Source: Branchiostoma floridae (lineage: Eukaryota > Chordata > Leptocardii > Amphioxiformes > Branchiostomatidae). Taken from it: a stretch of DNA of 64,000 nucleotides. Below the pieces are notes generated by a model that saw nothing but the letters and a program-made list of their open reading frames with translations, made no database searches and was not told the origin of the DNA. A program made the translations under genes and the position numbers. The DNA is taken from assembly GCF_000003815.2 (NCBI RefSeq), contig NC_049987.1, positions 14,635,713 through 14,699,712 of the forward strand. The letters run 5' to 3'. Within the stretch, counting starts at the first letter, position 1. The number at the start of each line of letters is the position of its first letter. Shown here one piece after another: positions 36,701 to 48,700 of this stretch.

Positions 36701-39700
36701 AGAAAAAAATAGGTTCTGAATGCTTCTCCAATGTTTTTCACGAAAGTCATCGTTCCTATTCCCCAGTGAGTTTTCCCAGAAGGGTTTAGATCCGTCCTTA
36801 CGGCACCAGCTGTGGGCCCTGCTCAGTATCTATGTGGAGTCCAGCCAGGATCTATGTGAGAACAGCACTCTACTGCACCTCTCACAGGCCAAGCTACTGG
36901 GTAAGGGCAACAATGCTGTGTATTATTCTCACATTTGAATTCTGACCTTTGAAGACAGCCAGTCGGTACCCAAAGAGTAATGAGGCTGCGCAAAAGTTAG
37001 GACTACGGGGTAGGAGCTTCTGGTCTTCTTTCCTATCTTCCTTCCTTCCTTTCTTTCTTCATTTCTCCCTTCCTTCCTTTTATTATAGTTATGTTATGCA
37101 TGTTATACAGTATGTTATGCAAACTAAGGATCTGCTCCTGAATATCATAATTATGTCTATAATTGGATAAATGTCATGTTGTCGCAAGTAAGTCCTATTT
37201 TTAGTGCTGAGTGAAGTATGTTACGTGATTTTGTGTGCACAGAAACCTGGTTGTATTCTTGCTCTTTCAGAGGAAAGCTCCAATCTATCTGGTCCATCCA
37301 GTAGCATGACTTATGCTTTACAAACGGTCAGTTCTGCTTGGTATGACCAGTTTGAGAAAGAGCTTCTTATCTGTTGAAGTTGATCAAAAGGCCTTTTTTT
37401 CTCCCCTTTTCTGTTTTCTAGCCTCAGGGTACTCCCAGCTACTGCCAGTTTGTAGGGAGACTGAACTGAGGACAGTCTTCAACTTTATACAGACACTGCT
37501 GGCTAAACACAGGTAAGAAAAATGTTTTGGAAGAAGAATTGAACTATGTGGAAAAATCCCTAAATGTGACATACAATTTGTGTAACACAATCAATAGGAC
37601 GTTTTGCTCAGAACCCAGAGGTCCTGGGTTTAACACCCCTGATATGCCCGGATGTTTTTTTGTGGTTACACATACATTTTATACCTCTCTCTGTCAACAT
37701 TTTCCTCTTTCTTCCATTAGACGGTCGTTTCAACAGGGAACACAAAGCAGATTTTCAGCATGCTGTGAACCTAAATGGATTTACTGTAGCACTGTAACAT
37801 TATGGTCTCCCACACTTGTGTCCCTGCAGAAGTCTGTATAAACGAGCCCTAAGACAACAGGAGGAGGGAGTTCAGCAGATACAGTCTACCAACATGGCAG
37901 TTCTACAGCAGCAGTATAGAGGTGTGCAACATTCTCTAACTTGAATATTGTATCAAACAGATGATGATGATGAATATTGTTATTTGATAACAAAGCATTG
38001 TAGGAGCATGTTTATGCAATTTTTTTTGATCGAAGAAATGGGTTTACATTTGAGCAATTTTTGAGTTTGAAGCCAATTCGTAGCACTCTCTTCTGGAGAA
38101 TACACCTCAAGCTTAACATAGAATCCACCAAAGTTATAAGAAAGAGTTACTGTAGTGGTCCTTATCCATGTGACTGGTTCAAAACCTACAGTCAAATGGC
38201 CGTACCTAGCACCAAATGAGGTATCATTTGAGGTCACTGAATAGCGCCAAATGTAATTTAGCCCAGCCTATTCTAAGGGCCTCGCAATTCAGGCCCTGGC
38301 TGCAAAGAGTCAGCGGTGAGCCCACCTGATAACAGTTAACTGTTTGAAATAAGAGTAAGACTTTTGTGACAAGACTAACAAACTCACCAAAATGCATTGC
38401 CAAATTTCCCAATTCTGTATACAGTAGTGCATGCCTACATGTACTAGTTCTGTTGCCCATCCCCAGATATAGCGGATGCCTTGTGGACCCACATCTTCCC
38501 CTACAGTAATGCATGACTACATGTACTGTTGCCTATCCCGAGATATAGCGGATGCCTTGTGGACCCACATCTTCCCCTACAGTAATACATGACTACATGT
38601 ACTGTTGCCTATCCCCAGATATAGCGGATGCCTTGTGGACCCACATCTTCCCCTACAGTAATACATGACTACATGTGCTGTTGCCCATCCCCAGACATAG
38701 CGGATGCCTTGTGGACCTACAGTAATGCATGACTACATGTACTGTTGCTCATCCCCAGATATAGCAGACGCCTTGTGGACCTACATCTTCCCCTACAGTA
38801 ATGCATGACTACATGTACTGTTGCCTATCCCCAGATATAGCGGATGCCTTGTGGACCCACATCTTCCCCTACAGTAATACATGACTACATGTACTGTTGC
38901 CTATCCCCAGATATAGCGGATGCCTTGTGGACCACCTATTCCCCTACAGTAATGCATGACTACATGTACTAGTACTGTTGCTCATCCCCAGATATAGCAG
39001 ATGCCTTGTGGACCCACCTATTCCCCTACAGTAATGCATGACTACATGTACTAGTACTGTTGCCTATCCCCAGATATAGCGGATGCCTTGTGGACCCACA
39101 TCTTCCCCTACAGTAATGCATGACTACATGTACTAGTACTGTTGCTCATCCCCAGATATAGCAGATGCCTTGTGGACCCACCTATTCCCCTACAGTAATG
39201 CATGACTACATGTACTAGTACTGTTGCCTATCCCCAGATATAGCGGATGCCTTGTGGACCCACATCTTCCCCTACAGTAATACATGACTACATGTACTGT
39301 TGCCTATCCCCAGATATAGCGGATGCCTTGTGGACCCACATCTTCCCCTACAGTAATGCATGACTACATGTACTAGTACTGTTGCTCATCCCCAGATATA
39401 GCAGATGCCTTGTGGACCCACCTATTCCCCTACAGTAATGCATGACTACATGTACTAGTACTGTTGCTCATCCCCAGATATAGCAGATGCCTTGTGGACC
39501 CACATCTTCCCCTACAGTAATACATGACTACATGTACTGTTGCCTATCCCCAGATATAGCGGATGCCTTGTGGACCCACATATTCCCCTACAGTAATGCA
39601 TGCCTACATGTACTAGTACTGTTGCTCATCCCCAGATATAGCAGATGCCTTGTGGACCCACATCTTCCCCTACAGTAATGCATGACTACATGTACTGTTG

Positions 39701-42700
39701 CTCATCCCCAGATTTAGCGGATGCCTTGTGGACCCACATATTCCCCTACAGTAATACATGACTACATGTACTGTTGCCCATCCCCAGACATAGCAGATGC
39801 CTTGTGGACCTACATCTTCCCCTACAGTAATGCATGACTACATGTACTGTTGCTCATCCCCAGATTTAGCGGATGCCTTGTGGACCCACATCTTCCCCTA
39901 CAGTAATACATGACTACATGTACTGTTGCCCATCCCCAGACATAGCAGATGCCTTGTGGACCTACATCTTCCCCTACAGTAATGCATGACTACATGTACT
40001 GTTGCTCATCCCCAGATTTAGCGGATGCCTTGTGGACCCACATATTCCCCTACAGTAATACATGACTACATGTGCTGTTGCCTATCCCCAGATATAGCGG
40101 ATGCCTTGTGGACCTACAGTAATGCATGACAACATGTACTGTTGCCTATCCCCAGATATATCAGATGCCTTGTGGACCTACATCTTCCCCTACAGTAATA
40201 CATGACTACATGTACTGTTGCCCATCCCCAGATATAGCGGATGTGGACCCACATCTTCCCCTACAGTAATGCATGACAACATGTACTGTTGCCCATCCCC
40301 AGATATAGCAGATGCCTTGTGGACCCACATCTTCCCCTACAGTAATACATGACTACATGTACTGTTGCCTATCCCCAGATATAGCGGATGCCTTGTGGAC
40401 CCACATATTCCCCTACAGTAATGCATGACTACATGTACTAGTACTGTTGCTCATCCCCAGATATAGCAGATGCCTTGTGGACCCACCTATTCCCCTACAG
40501 TAATGCATGCCTACATGTACTAGTATGTACTGTTGCTCATCCCCAGATTTAGCGGATGCCTTGTGGACCCACATATTCCCCTACAGTAATACATGACTAC
40601 ATGTACTGTTGCCCATCCCCAGACATAGCAGATGCCTTGTGGACCTACATCTTCCCCTACAGTAATGCATGACTACATGTACTGTTGCTCATCCCCAGAT
40701 TTAGCGGATGCCTTGTGGACCCACATCTTCCCCTACAGTAATACATGACTACATGTACTGTTGCCCATCCCCAGACATAGCAGATGCCTTGTGGACCCAC
40801 ATCTTCCCCTACAGTAATGCATGACTACATGTACTGTTGCTCATCCCCAGATTTAGCGGATGCCTTGTGGACCCACATATTCCCCTACAGTAATACATGA
40901 CTACATGTGCTGTTGCCTATCCCCAGATATAGCGGATGCCTTGTGGACCTACAGTAATGCATGACAACATGTACTGTTGCCCATCCCCAGATATATCAGA
41001 TGCCTTGTGGACCTACATCTTCCCCTACAGTAATACATGACTACATGTACTGTTGCCCATCCCCAGATATAGCGGATGTGGACCCACATCTTCCCCTACA
41101 GTAATGCATGACAACATGTACTGTTGCCCATCCCCAGATATAGCAGATGCCTTGTGGACCCACATCTTCCCCTATGTGAAGAAGCACAGCATGACCTTGA
41201 CCCCTCCCCCGACCTTGGCAGACGTGGCGGCAGGCTTCACCTTCCTCGCTCTCGATCTGTGAGTACTGACAAGCTTGTTCAAGTCTGAATTCTCTTATTC
41301 TCCAAAGCATGGTTTTTATACTACTGTAAACGCAAAGCGCGGTGGTTTTATGTTTGCAGTTTTTGCAGTGACAACTTCACCTCCAACTCAAAACCACAGT
41401 GAAAATTTTTGTTATGTTTTCTCCCTTCCTACCTCTTTGTGAAAATGCATACTATCTAATGCTTACAAATTGAACATAGACCCTTTCTAAGAATATTTAC
41501 TGCAGTGGAACTTCTGGTTTTGATTTATGGTGTTCTGGACATGCCATGGTCTTGATTTTGGGATGGTAGAGTATAGTTCTTGCTTGTACTTAAAACTAAA
41601 AGATCCACATTATAAAGAAATTGGTTATCAAAAATCAACTCATTCTATTCCAGTCCATCTACTCCTGATTTCACCAGACAGCAGCAGACATTCTCCAGCA
41701 TATTCCAGTACTTTGGCCCAGAGGACAGTGTGTGTGCAAGGTAAGTCAACTGGTAAACAACTGTACAACAAGAAGAAGGAAAAGGGGGGGCAATATTGCC
41801 AACAAAAATCTCATCTACCCTTTGAGATGTAGTACTTATAAAAGTTTATTCTTTGATTTTGAAGCAGTTTTTATCATGGGAAACATCTACAACAAACTGT
41901 TGATAAAAGAATAATCTGACAATCCTAAATTCACCTTTTCATTTTTCCAAGGAAATGAAAAGGAACTTCAGATTCTATAAAACATTTTCTTTGGAATCTT
42001 GATTCAGAGAAAGGACTTTGAAAGGAATCTTTAGCCTTGCAAAGTAGGGTTGTCCCCCTAGCAGCTTACTTTTTTTGCCGCTGAATAGCACCGGCTTTGA
42101 ATAGACAGAAGCGGTTGGTTCAACCATTCGTTTGTATGCATGGATGGATGCATGGATCAGTCAATTTAACCAAACCCTTCTAATAGGCCTTCTATAGCTA
42201 TATGCCTGATTGCGTAATTGAGTCAGCGTGGTCGAGCGGTCTAAGACACAGTACTTAATATAGCAGTTGCTTCTGCAGCCGTGGATCGTGGGTTCGAACT
42301 CCACATGCTACAATTTTTTTGCTTTGTTAGACAAATCTCATGTACTGTTTTTTAATAGAAAAAAGACCACTACAGTAATTCGATGTTTAAAAACTCTTTT
42401 TCGTGTGATTTTGTTTAACATCCAGGCTTTTTCCAAAATACACACAGGCCAGCTTTTTTCAGAAGCTTTCTTGTTAAAACTAAGTTATCATTAACAATTC
42501 AAGAATTACAGGAGTAACGCTTTAAAGCTTCTGTGATGAACTCTTCTCTTTTCCTTCCCAGTATCTGTTGCCGGTACCTGTGCCACCTGATTCCTAACCA
42601 GTCCTTTATGGACCAGTTGTCGGCGGAGTGTCCGGCGTACCAGTCCGGTATCGTGCACGCCTGGTTCAGGTGCGTTATGCAGACATACGGAGACGACGAT

Positions 42701-45700
42701 CAGATGCAGGAACTCACCAGGTAAGGAAAAGACTTTAGAGCCTCTTGCTGTAGTGATTGCACAACAGTGTGGCCCCTGGGCTGTAGAAATGCTGTTTTTC
42801 TACGGAGCGATTTCTGAGAATACCGGTACAAATGAGGACCAGATGTATCAAGACGAGTCAAAACGTAGCTCCACCTGATTGGTCTAGATAGTGTGGCCTG
42901 ACCCTGTGCGTTGTATTCTCGTCTTGAGCTCATCGCACACGGACACATCAGTTCGTCTGTCCAACAATTTTAGATTTTAGCTTGTTTTTCTCCGAAAGTT
43001 GCAGCTCCTTTCTGGACACGATCCTGTGGTGTCTGCGAGCGTGTGTTGCTTCTGTGTGGATTGCACGCATTCTGGACTGTTTCTTTCCCTATACACCGAG
43101 ATATAAGTTTTGGGAAGGATTTTAGCATGTGCTTAAGTTATTTTCCATGTATGAGTGCACTGTGTTTAGTCTTCTTTTAGGTAATACAGTAGTAACTAAT
43201 TTCTTTTCCAGACTGGTGTTGAGGTTACCAGAAATGGAGATCATACTACACAGCCAGGTATGCTTTCTGCAGTGTTACATGGATTTCCTTTTTGTTGCTG
43301 AAATATTAAAACTGGAATTGTGTTCTTATTTATATAGTACACTTTCTAAATATTCAATATACTTAAATTGTGGTGGGAAAATATGGTATATTCAATGTCT
43401 ACTGCCTTTCACCGTTAATATCATCTTTGTTGGCTAGTTGTATTACACAGAATGTTTGTCATTGCCATCCATCTAGTTTTACACATTCTCTCTATATCCT
43501 ACAGCATGTTACTATAGAGCCATCAGACAACCCAGAGACTGTAGCAGTGAAGTTTATTAAAGCTATCGGCAGGCACTTCAACTCACTACAGGTATTAGGC
43601 ATGACAGGTTTTTACATTTCTGTCCTTGTACTTGAATGATGTTACTGTATAGAATATTGTAAATGTATGTTTGTATATGCTAGCTTGTTTGTATATGTAG
43701 TTTAGGGAGGCCAAAGGCCAGATAGATGATTGTACCTTTCTTTCAATACTGAAATTTGATGATATATTTTATTTTTAATCAGAAATCTTCCAAAATAAAT
43801 TAAGAAAAGTAACTGTTATGAAATGCACTGTATTTTAAGAGAATACCGGCTGTAAATCTTGAAATGTTTGCCCTGGTTTGAATTTCTAGGTGACCTCTTT
43901 ATGTGGAATCATAACACTGTGATTGTGTTTTGTAATTACTAGTATACTGAATTGTGTCAACCATGAATTTTAACTGCCGCAAAAAACTCATTTTTACCTC
44001 CTGTCGTGAATTGAAACAGCATCAAAAGTAAGTGAATTTACGTAATAGTTACCTTTCTCTGACAATTCTTCAAATCTTTTCGTAGTCCCTTCAAGAGAAG
44101 ACAGAGTTCAGAGACCAGGTACTGTTGTACTATGGTAACGTACTGCGGTACATGGGTCCGTACCTGAAGAACTCAGGACCAGCTGAGGCTCTGAGGGTGG
44201 GGTATCACATGGTGGGATGTATGGTCAAACACTGTACCAAGATCCTATATGTACAGGTAAGTGTGTGTTTGTCTCAAACTATGAAAATAATATCTTTCAG
44301 CTTTTAGCAAATTACACTTACTGTAATGCATGTTTGGTTAGATACACTTGGAATATATGTACATGTATCAACGACTCTTTGAAAACATATCAGATATGTA
44401 CCTACACATTTTCCATGTGTGTTCAGTACATCTTGATCACAGAGTGACCTAGTCTCGCGAGAGATCACGAGACTAGGTCCGAGACTTGGAATATAGTATT
44501 CACTTAATTCCCAACATTGTATGATCTGGGAATTTGCACGCAACAAAGGTTGCCATTGGCCAACATTTGCTATGGAATATATGTAGTGTGGCAGAGATGT
44601 ACACTCTTTCCTGCATTTTGAGGGCCACATTTAGTAAAATAAAGCCAGCATTTTTTAACTTTGTTACAAAACAATAGAAAAGCCCTCTATGCTCTTTGAA
44701 ACACAGTATTGGCCCAAATCATATTCTTTTGTTACCAGTCGAACCCCCGGTCCCTACTGCCCAGTCTGATGGACAGGTTGGTTCTTCCCCGCGCCATCTA
44801 CAACCCAGAGAAAACTCTACACCCTGCAGTTATGGGGGTCATCAGGGATCACCTGCACCTGGTAGGGCCATCTAAACTTTGACCTTTACATTGTGAATCT
44901 TTCATTCAGCATACATTTCATACTTGAACTGTACGATAAAACTTGTGACATTGGGCAAGAGATAGACTAGAAAACTCTGCGTGACTGAAAAAAAATTGCC
45001 TCATTTTATGAAATAGCCTCCACCCCGGTGGTGTTGCCAAATATTCAGCGGTAAAAGGACGATGGAAATACAGCTATGAGACATTTTGAAATACTCAAAA
45101 ACTTATGTTTGATACACCAGTTTATCCAGGGTTTGAGTAAGCTGAGCTATAAGAGGGACCCATTTGTGCAGAAGGCCCTGAGAGACATTTTACAGCAGTA
45201 CTTCCACAGGTTCTCAGTGGTGAGTGGGCCAGGCTTTGTCACTTTCATGAAAATAGAGGTTATAGTTTGCTGGGCATGTGTGTAGGAGCATGCAGTTCTT
45301 GTGCTATATCGATGATACTACTGGGGGTACGGACATTTAAGGGGTATGGACACTACTGGGGGTACGGACACTACTGGGGGTACGGACATTTAAGGGGTAT
45401 GGACACTACTGGGGGTACGGACACTACTTGGGGTAAGGACACTACTTGGGGTAAGGACACTTCTGGGGGAAATTACGTTTCTCTGAAGATATATGAATTG
45501 TTAAGTACATTCTGTCTTTCATTAATTCAAATGTGGGAAGTGATCCAGAAACAAGCTAGTTAATTGTTAGACTTATTCGCTTTTCTCTTAGTCAAGTCGT
45601 TGAGTAGGTTGGGACTTTAAATGAGTCTGAAGTTTGTATTTTTCTATGTGAAATGGTTCAAATTTGTGTTATTAGAAGTCTGGGAGTTTTACTTCTGGCC

Positions 45701-48700
45701 AGGCACAAGCCAACCATCCTCTACTGGTATGTACACTCTTTCTATTCCTGGTATTGTTTTTATTATATGTAATAATCCATTGGTGAAACCAAAACAAGTA
45801 ATGCTAGTTGACTATTATCTGCAACTTTTATCTGATCTACTTGAATACTGAGTATTTAGGGATTTACAGTGTATAGCTAGTATAAACGCCCTTCTGCATA
45901 ACACACCAGCTTTGGTCGTATTGATGGATGGTGGTTTGAATGGGCAATATTTTTAAGACATTGCAATTTGAAATCACTGTTGACATCCTTAAATAGCCTG
46001 TTTAAAACAATGGGTATAGGTAACCCCACGGATTAAGGTGAACTAGTGTTATGTGTATACAAATATACGGTTACGTAGTGTTGCCTTTTAGATAGAAGTG
46101 TGTTTGTGTGTAAATATTGAAGGTATCATTCTGTCTTTTAAGACATTTAAGATTTATATGATATGTTGATAATACATTAACTACAGTAACTGTCATCAGT
46201 TATAATTCCAGATAATATATTTGATGTATAAGATCAATTGTGTTGAACTAATTACTTTCAGCTTGCCTTGAGTGAAACCATGTCAAATAGTCCCAGCACT
46301 GAAGCAAGGTGAGCATGGGTAGCTAATGCCTTTACCTATGTCTTATTGCCTCCATAAAAAACGGAGGTGTCTGTCTGTCTGTCTGTGTTTCCGAATATTT
46401 GCACTCAGCATAACTTTTGAAGCTCTACATAGATTGTAATGATATTTGATATGTGGGTAGGTGTTGGGAAGACAGAGGTCAAGATCAACTTTGGGCCCTC
46501 TGGTGTGTGACCCTAGTGTTGCAGCAGAACTTCTCATTTTAAAAATCTTTTGACCCGGACATGATATGGTTTTAAAACTTTTAGTTTTGGGGTTGCAGAT
46601 AGCTTATACTAAAAGGAACATGTGGTGTAGGTATGGTCAGCTTGCAGGGGCACTTAGAATTGTGAAAATATTCCAAGGAGGACTAAACAAAGGAACAACA
46701 AATTTTCATGATATTTGGTATGCAGGTACTTAAGACAGACATTTACATAATGACATGCAAATTAGAACTTAATTTTCATAATCATTGAGGAAAATCAGTA
46801 ATCTTATTTCTTTACAGCCTCTTCCGTGTTCACCTGTTAGAGGGCATCAGGGACATGTACATAACCTTGAGGTCTGGATCTCTCCCAAACAGGGTTACTG
46901 AGGTAAGACTTAACTGTAAACACTGTCTTTCAGGTCGCAGCAAGTGATTTCTTTAGATCACATCCTCTATAGATCCTAAATCTAATGTTAGAGCATGAAA
47001 AAAAGATGGGTAAAAAAAACAAGATGTCTAAATGAAATTTTCAAATTAGAAACCATAAATGTAACAAAAATGAAAGCAACAGAAATGGTATCGTGCAGTC
47101 AACAAGTCTTTTAACCCTGTATTTGAAAGTGCACAAGTGACACTAGTGTTGTAGCCTAGTGTAATACCATTTGAATTAACAACAACACTCAAGGCTCCTC
47201 ACCTCACCCCACCTATCCCTTGACCTCCTAGTGAGTCATTTGGGTACCATGACTATTCGGTGCACTATCCTTCTCCTCAAGGCTACCACACAATATGTTT
47301 TCCCACTTTCGGTACTAGTAGTTTCTTCTCCTCTCAGGAGGAAAACAAAATCTCTCGTTTATTTCATCATGAGGCAAAAACCAATGCACGCACTGAGGTC
47401 GTCCTTAACATTACCTTTTTAGTTGGACCAATGATTGGACTTATCACTGTCACTGAACAACTTTCCCTTATGTGACTAACGTTAACATGCTTTGTCTTCA
47501 CAGACTTTCTCCTTCATACTGGAGTTGTTAAGAAGAACACAGACATCTGGTCAGATAGCAAGGTAAGCTATTGTTTAATTTTTAGATAAATGCATTGCCT
47601 AACAATGTTGGTAAGGGCACTTTCTTACATCCCATAATTGCAGTGACAAGTAATTGTAGGAGTACTGTATTTGGTAATTTTATTGAATCACATTGGTAAA
47701 TATATTAATTACGTATGATATTCTTTTTGTAGAGACACACCTGTACTGTTTGCAACTGTCATGGAGTATCAGCTTCTATGTGACCTGCCTGCCATCAAGA
47801 AACAGGGTTTGTACAAGATAAATTCCATTTCGTTGACAACTCTTAGACATTTTAATCTTTCTATTGTCTTTCCTACATTTGGTTGCTATGGTTGGTAAAA
47901 CTGAATGAATGAATCACTGCCAAGAAGTAATGTTGTAGCAGGTTCTTTGAAACAAATAACAATGTGCTTTTGCACCCAAAATTGCAACAGTCAAATTTTG
48001 GAAACAAACTATGTAGTACTGTACTATGCACACAAACATTTATAACGTTGTGCGAGAGAATTGTGAGACCTGTGACCTTCAACTCTTAGTGTTGCACTAA
48101 AAAAATACAGAAATAAATAGATAAATGAATTATATCGAGATTGCTGTATCATGACTGTCGACATGGACTTCTGCCATTTCAATCACATCTTGAATGATTC
48201 TCCTCCACTAGTGTCTGAGATGCTCCAATTCATGATGGAGAGCTGTCAACAGTGTCCTGATGTGACCCCAAGGTAGGTCATCACCATTGCAACAAGTCAA
48301 CAACCTTTCTGATTTTCTTGTTACAAATAAATGCAAAATAAAAGCATAAAAATAGAAATATTTCACAGACATGCAGCCGCTCCGGTTGGTTAAAAAAGTA
48401 CTAGTTCTAATTGCCAAGCTATCATTGGTTGAAGTCTTTCCCTCACTTTCTTTGGTTACCATTGTTCTTTACCAGGAGTGTGCTGTTACCCATCCTGAGA
48501 GACTTCTTAGGCCGGAACCTCAGGCTGCACCAGAGCAGGACGTTCAGGCCGTTTGAGACACTAGCCCTGCTGTACAAGGTTGGTAGAAACAGTTTATGGT
48601 CTTCAGAAAAAGTCTATCTTCTATGTGTTAATCGTGATGTTTGGAGTAGTGAGTAGCATAACTGTCAGTCTGAAAGGTACACATACTGTAAATGCATTTA

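Noticed and set aside
38462-41174. CRISPR-like array
   Set aside because: Units have no unique spacers, and the repeat is exon/intron sequence in an animal gene.
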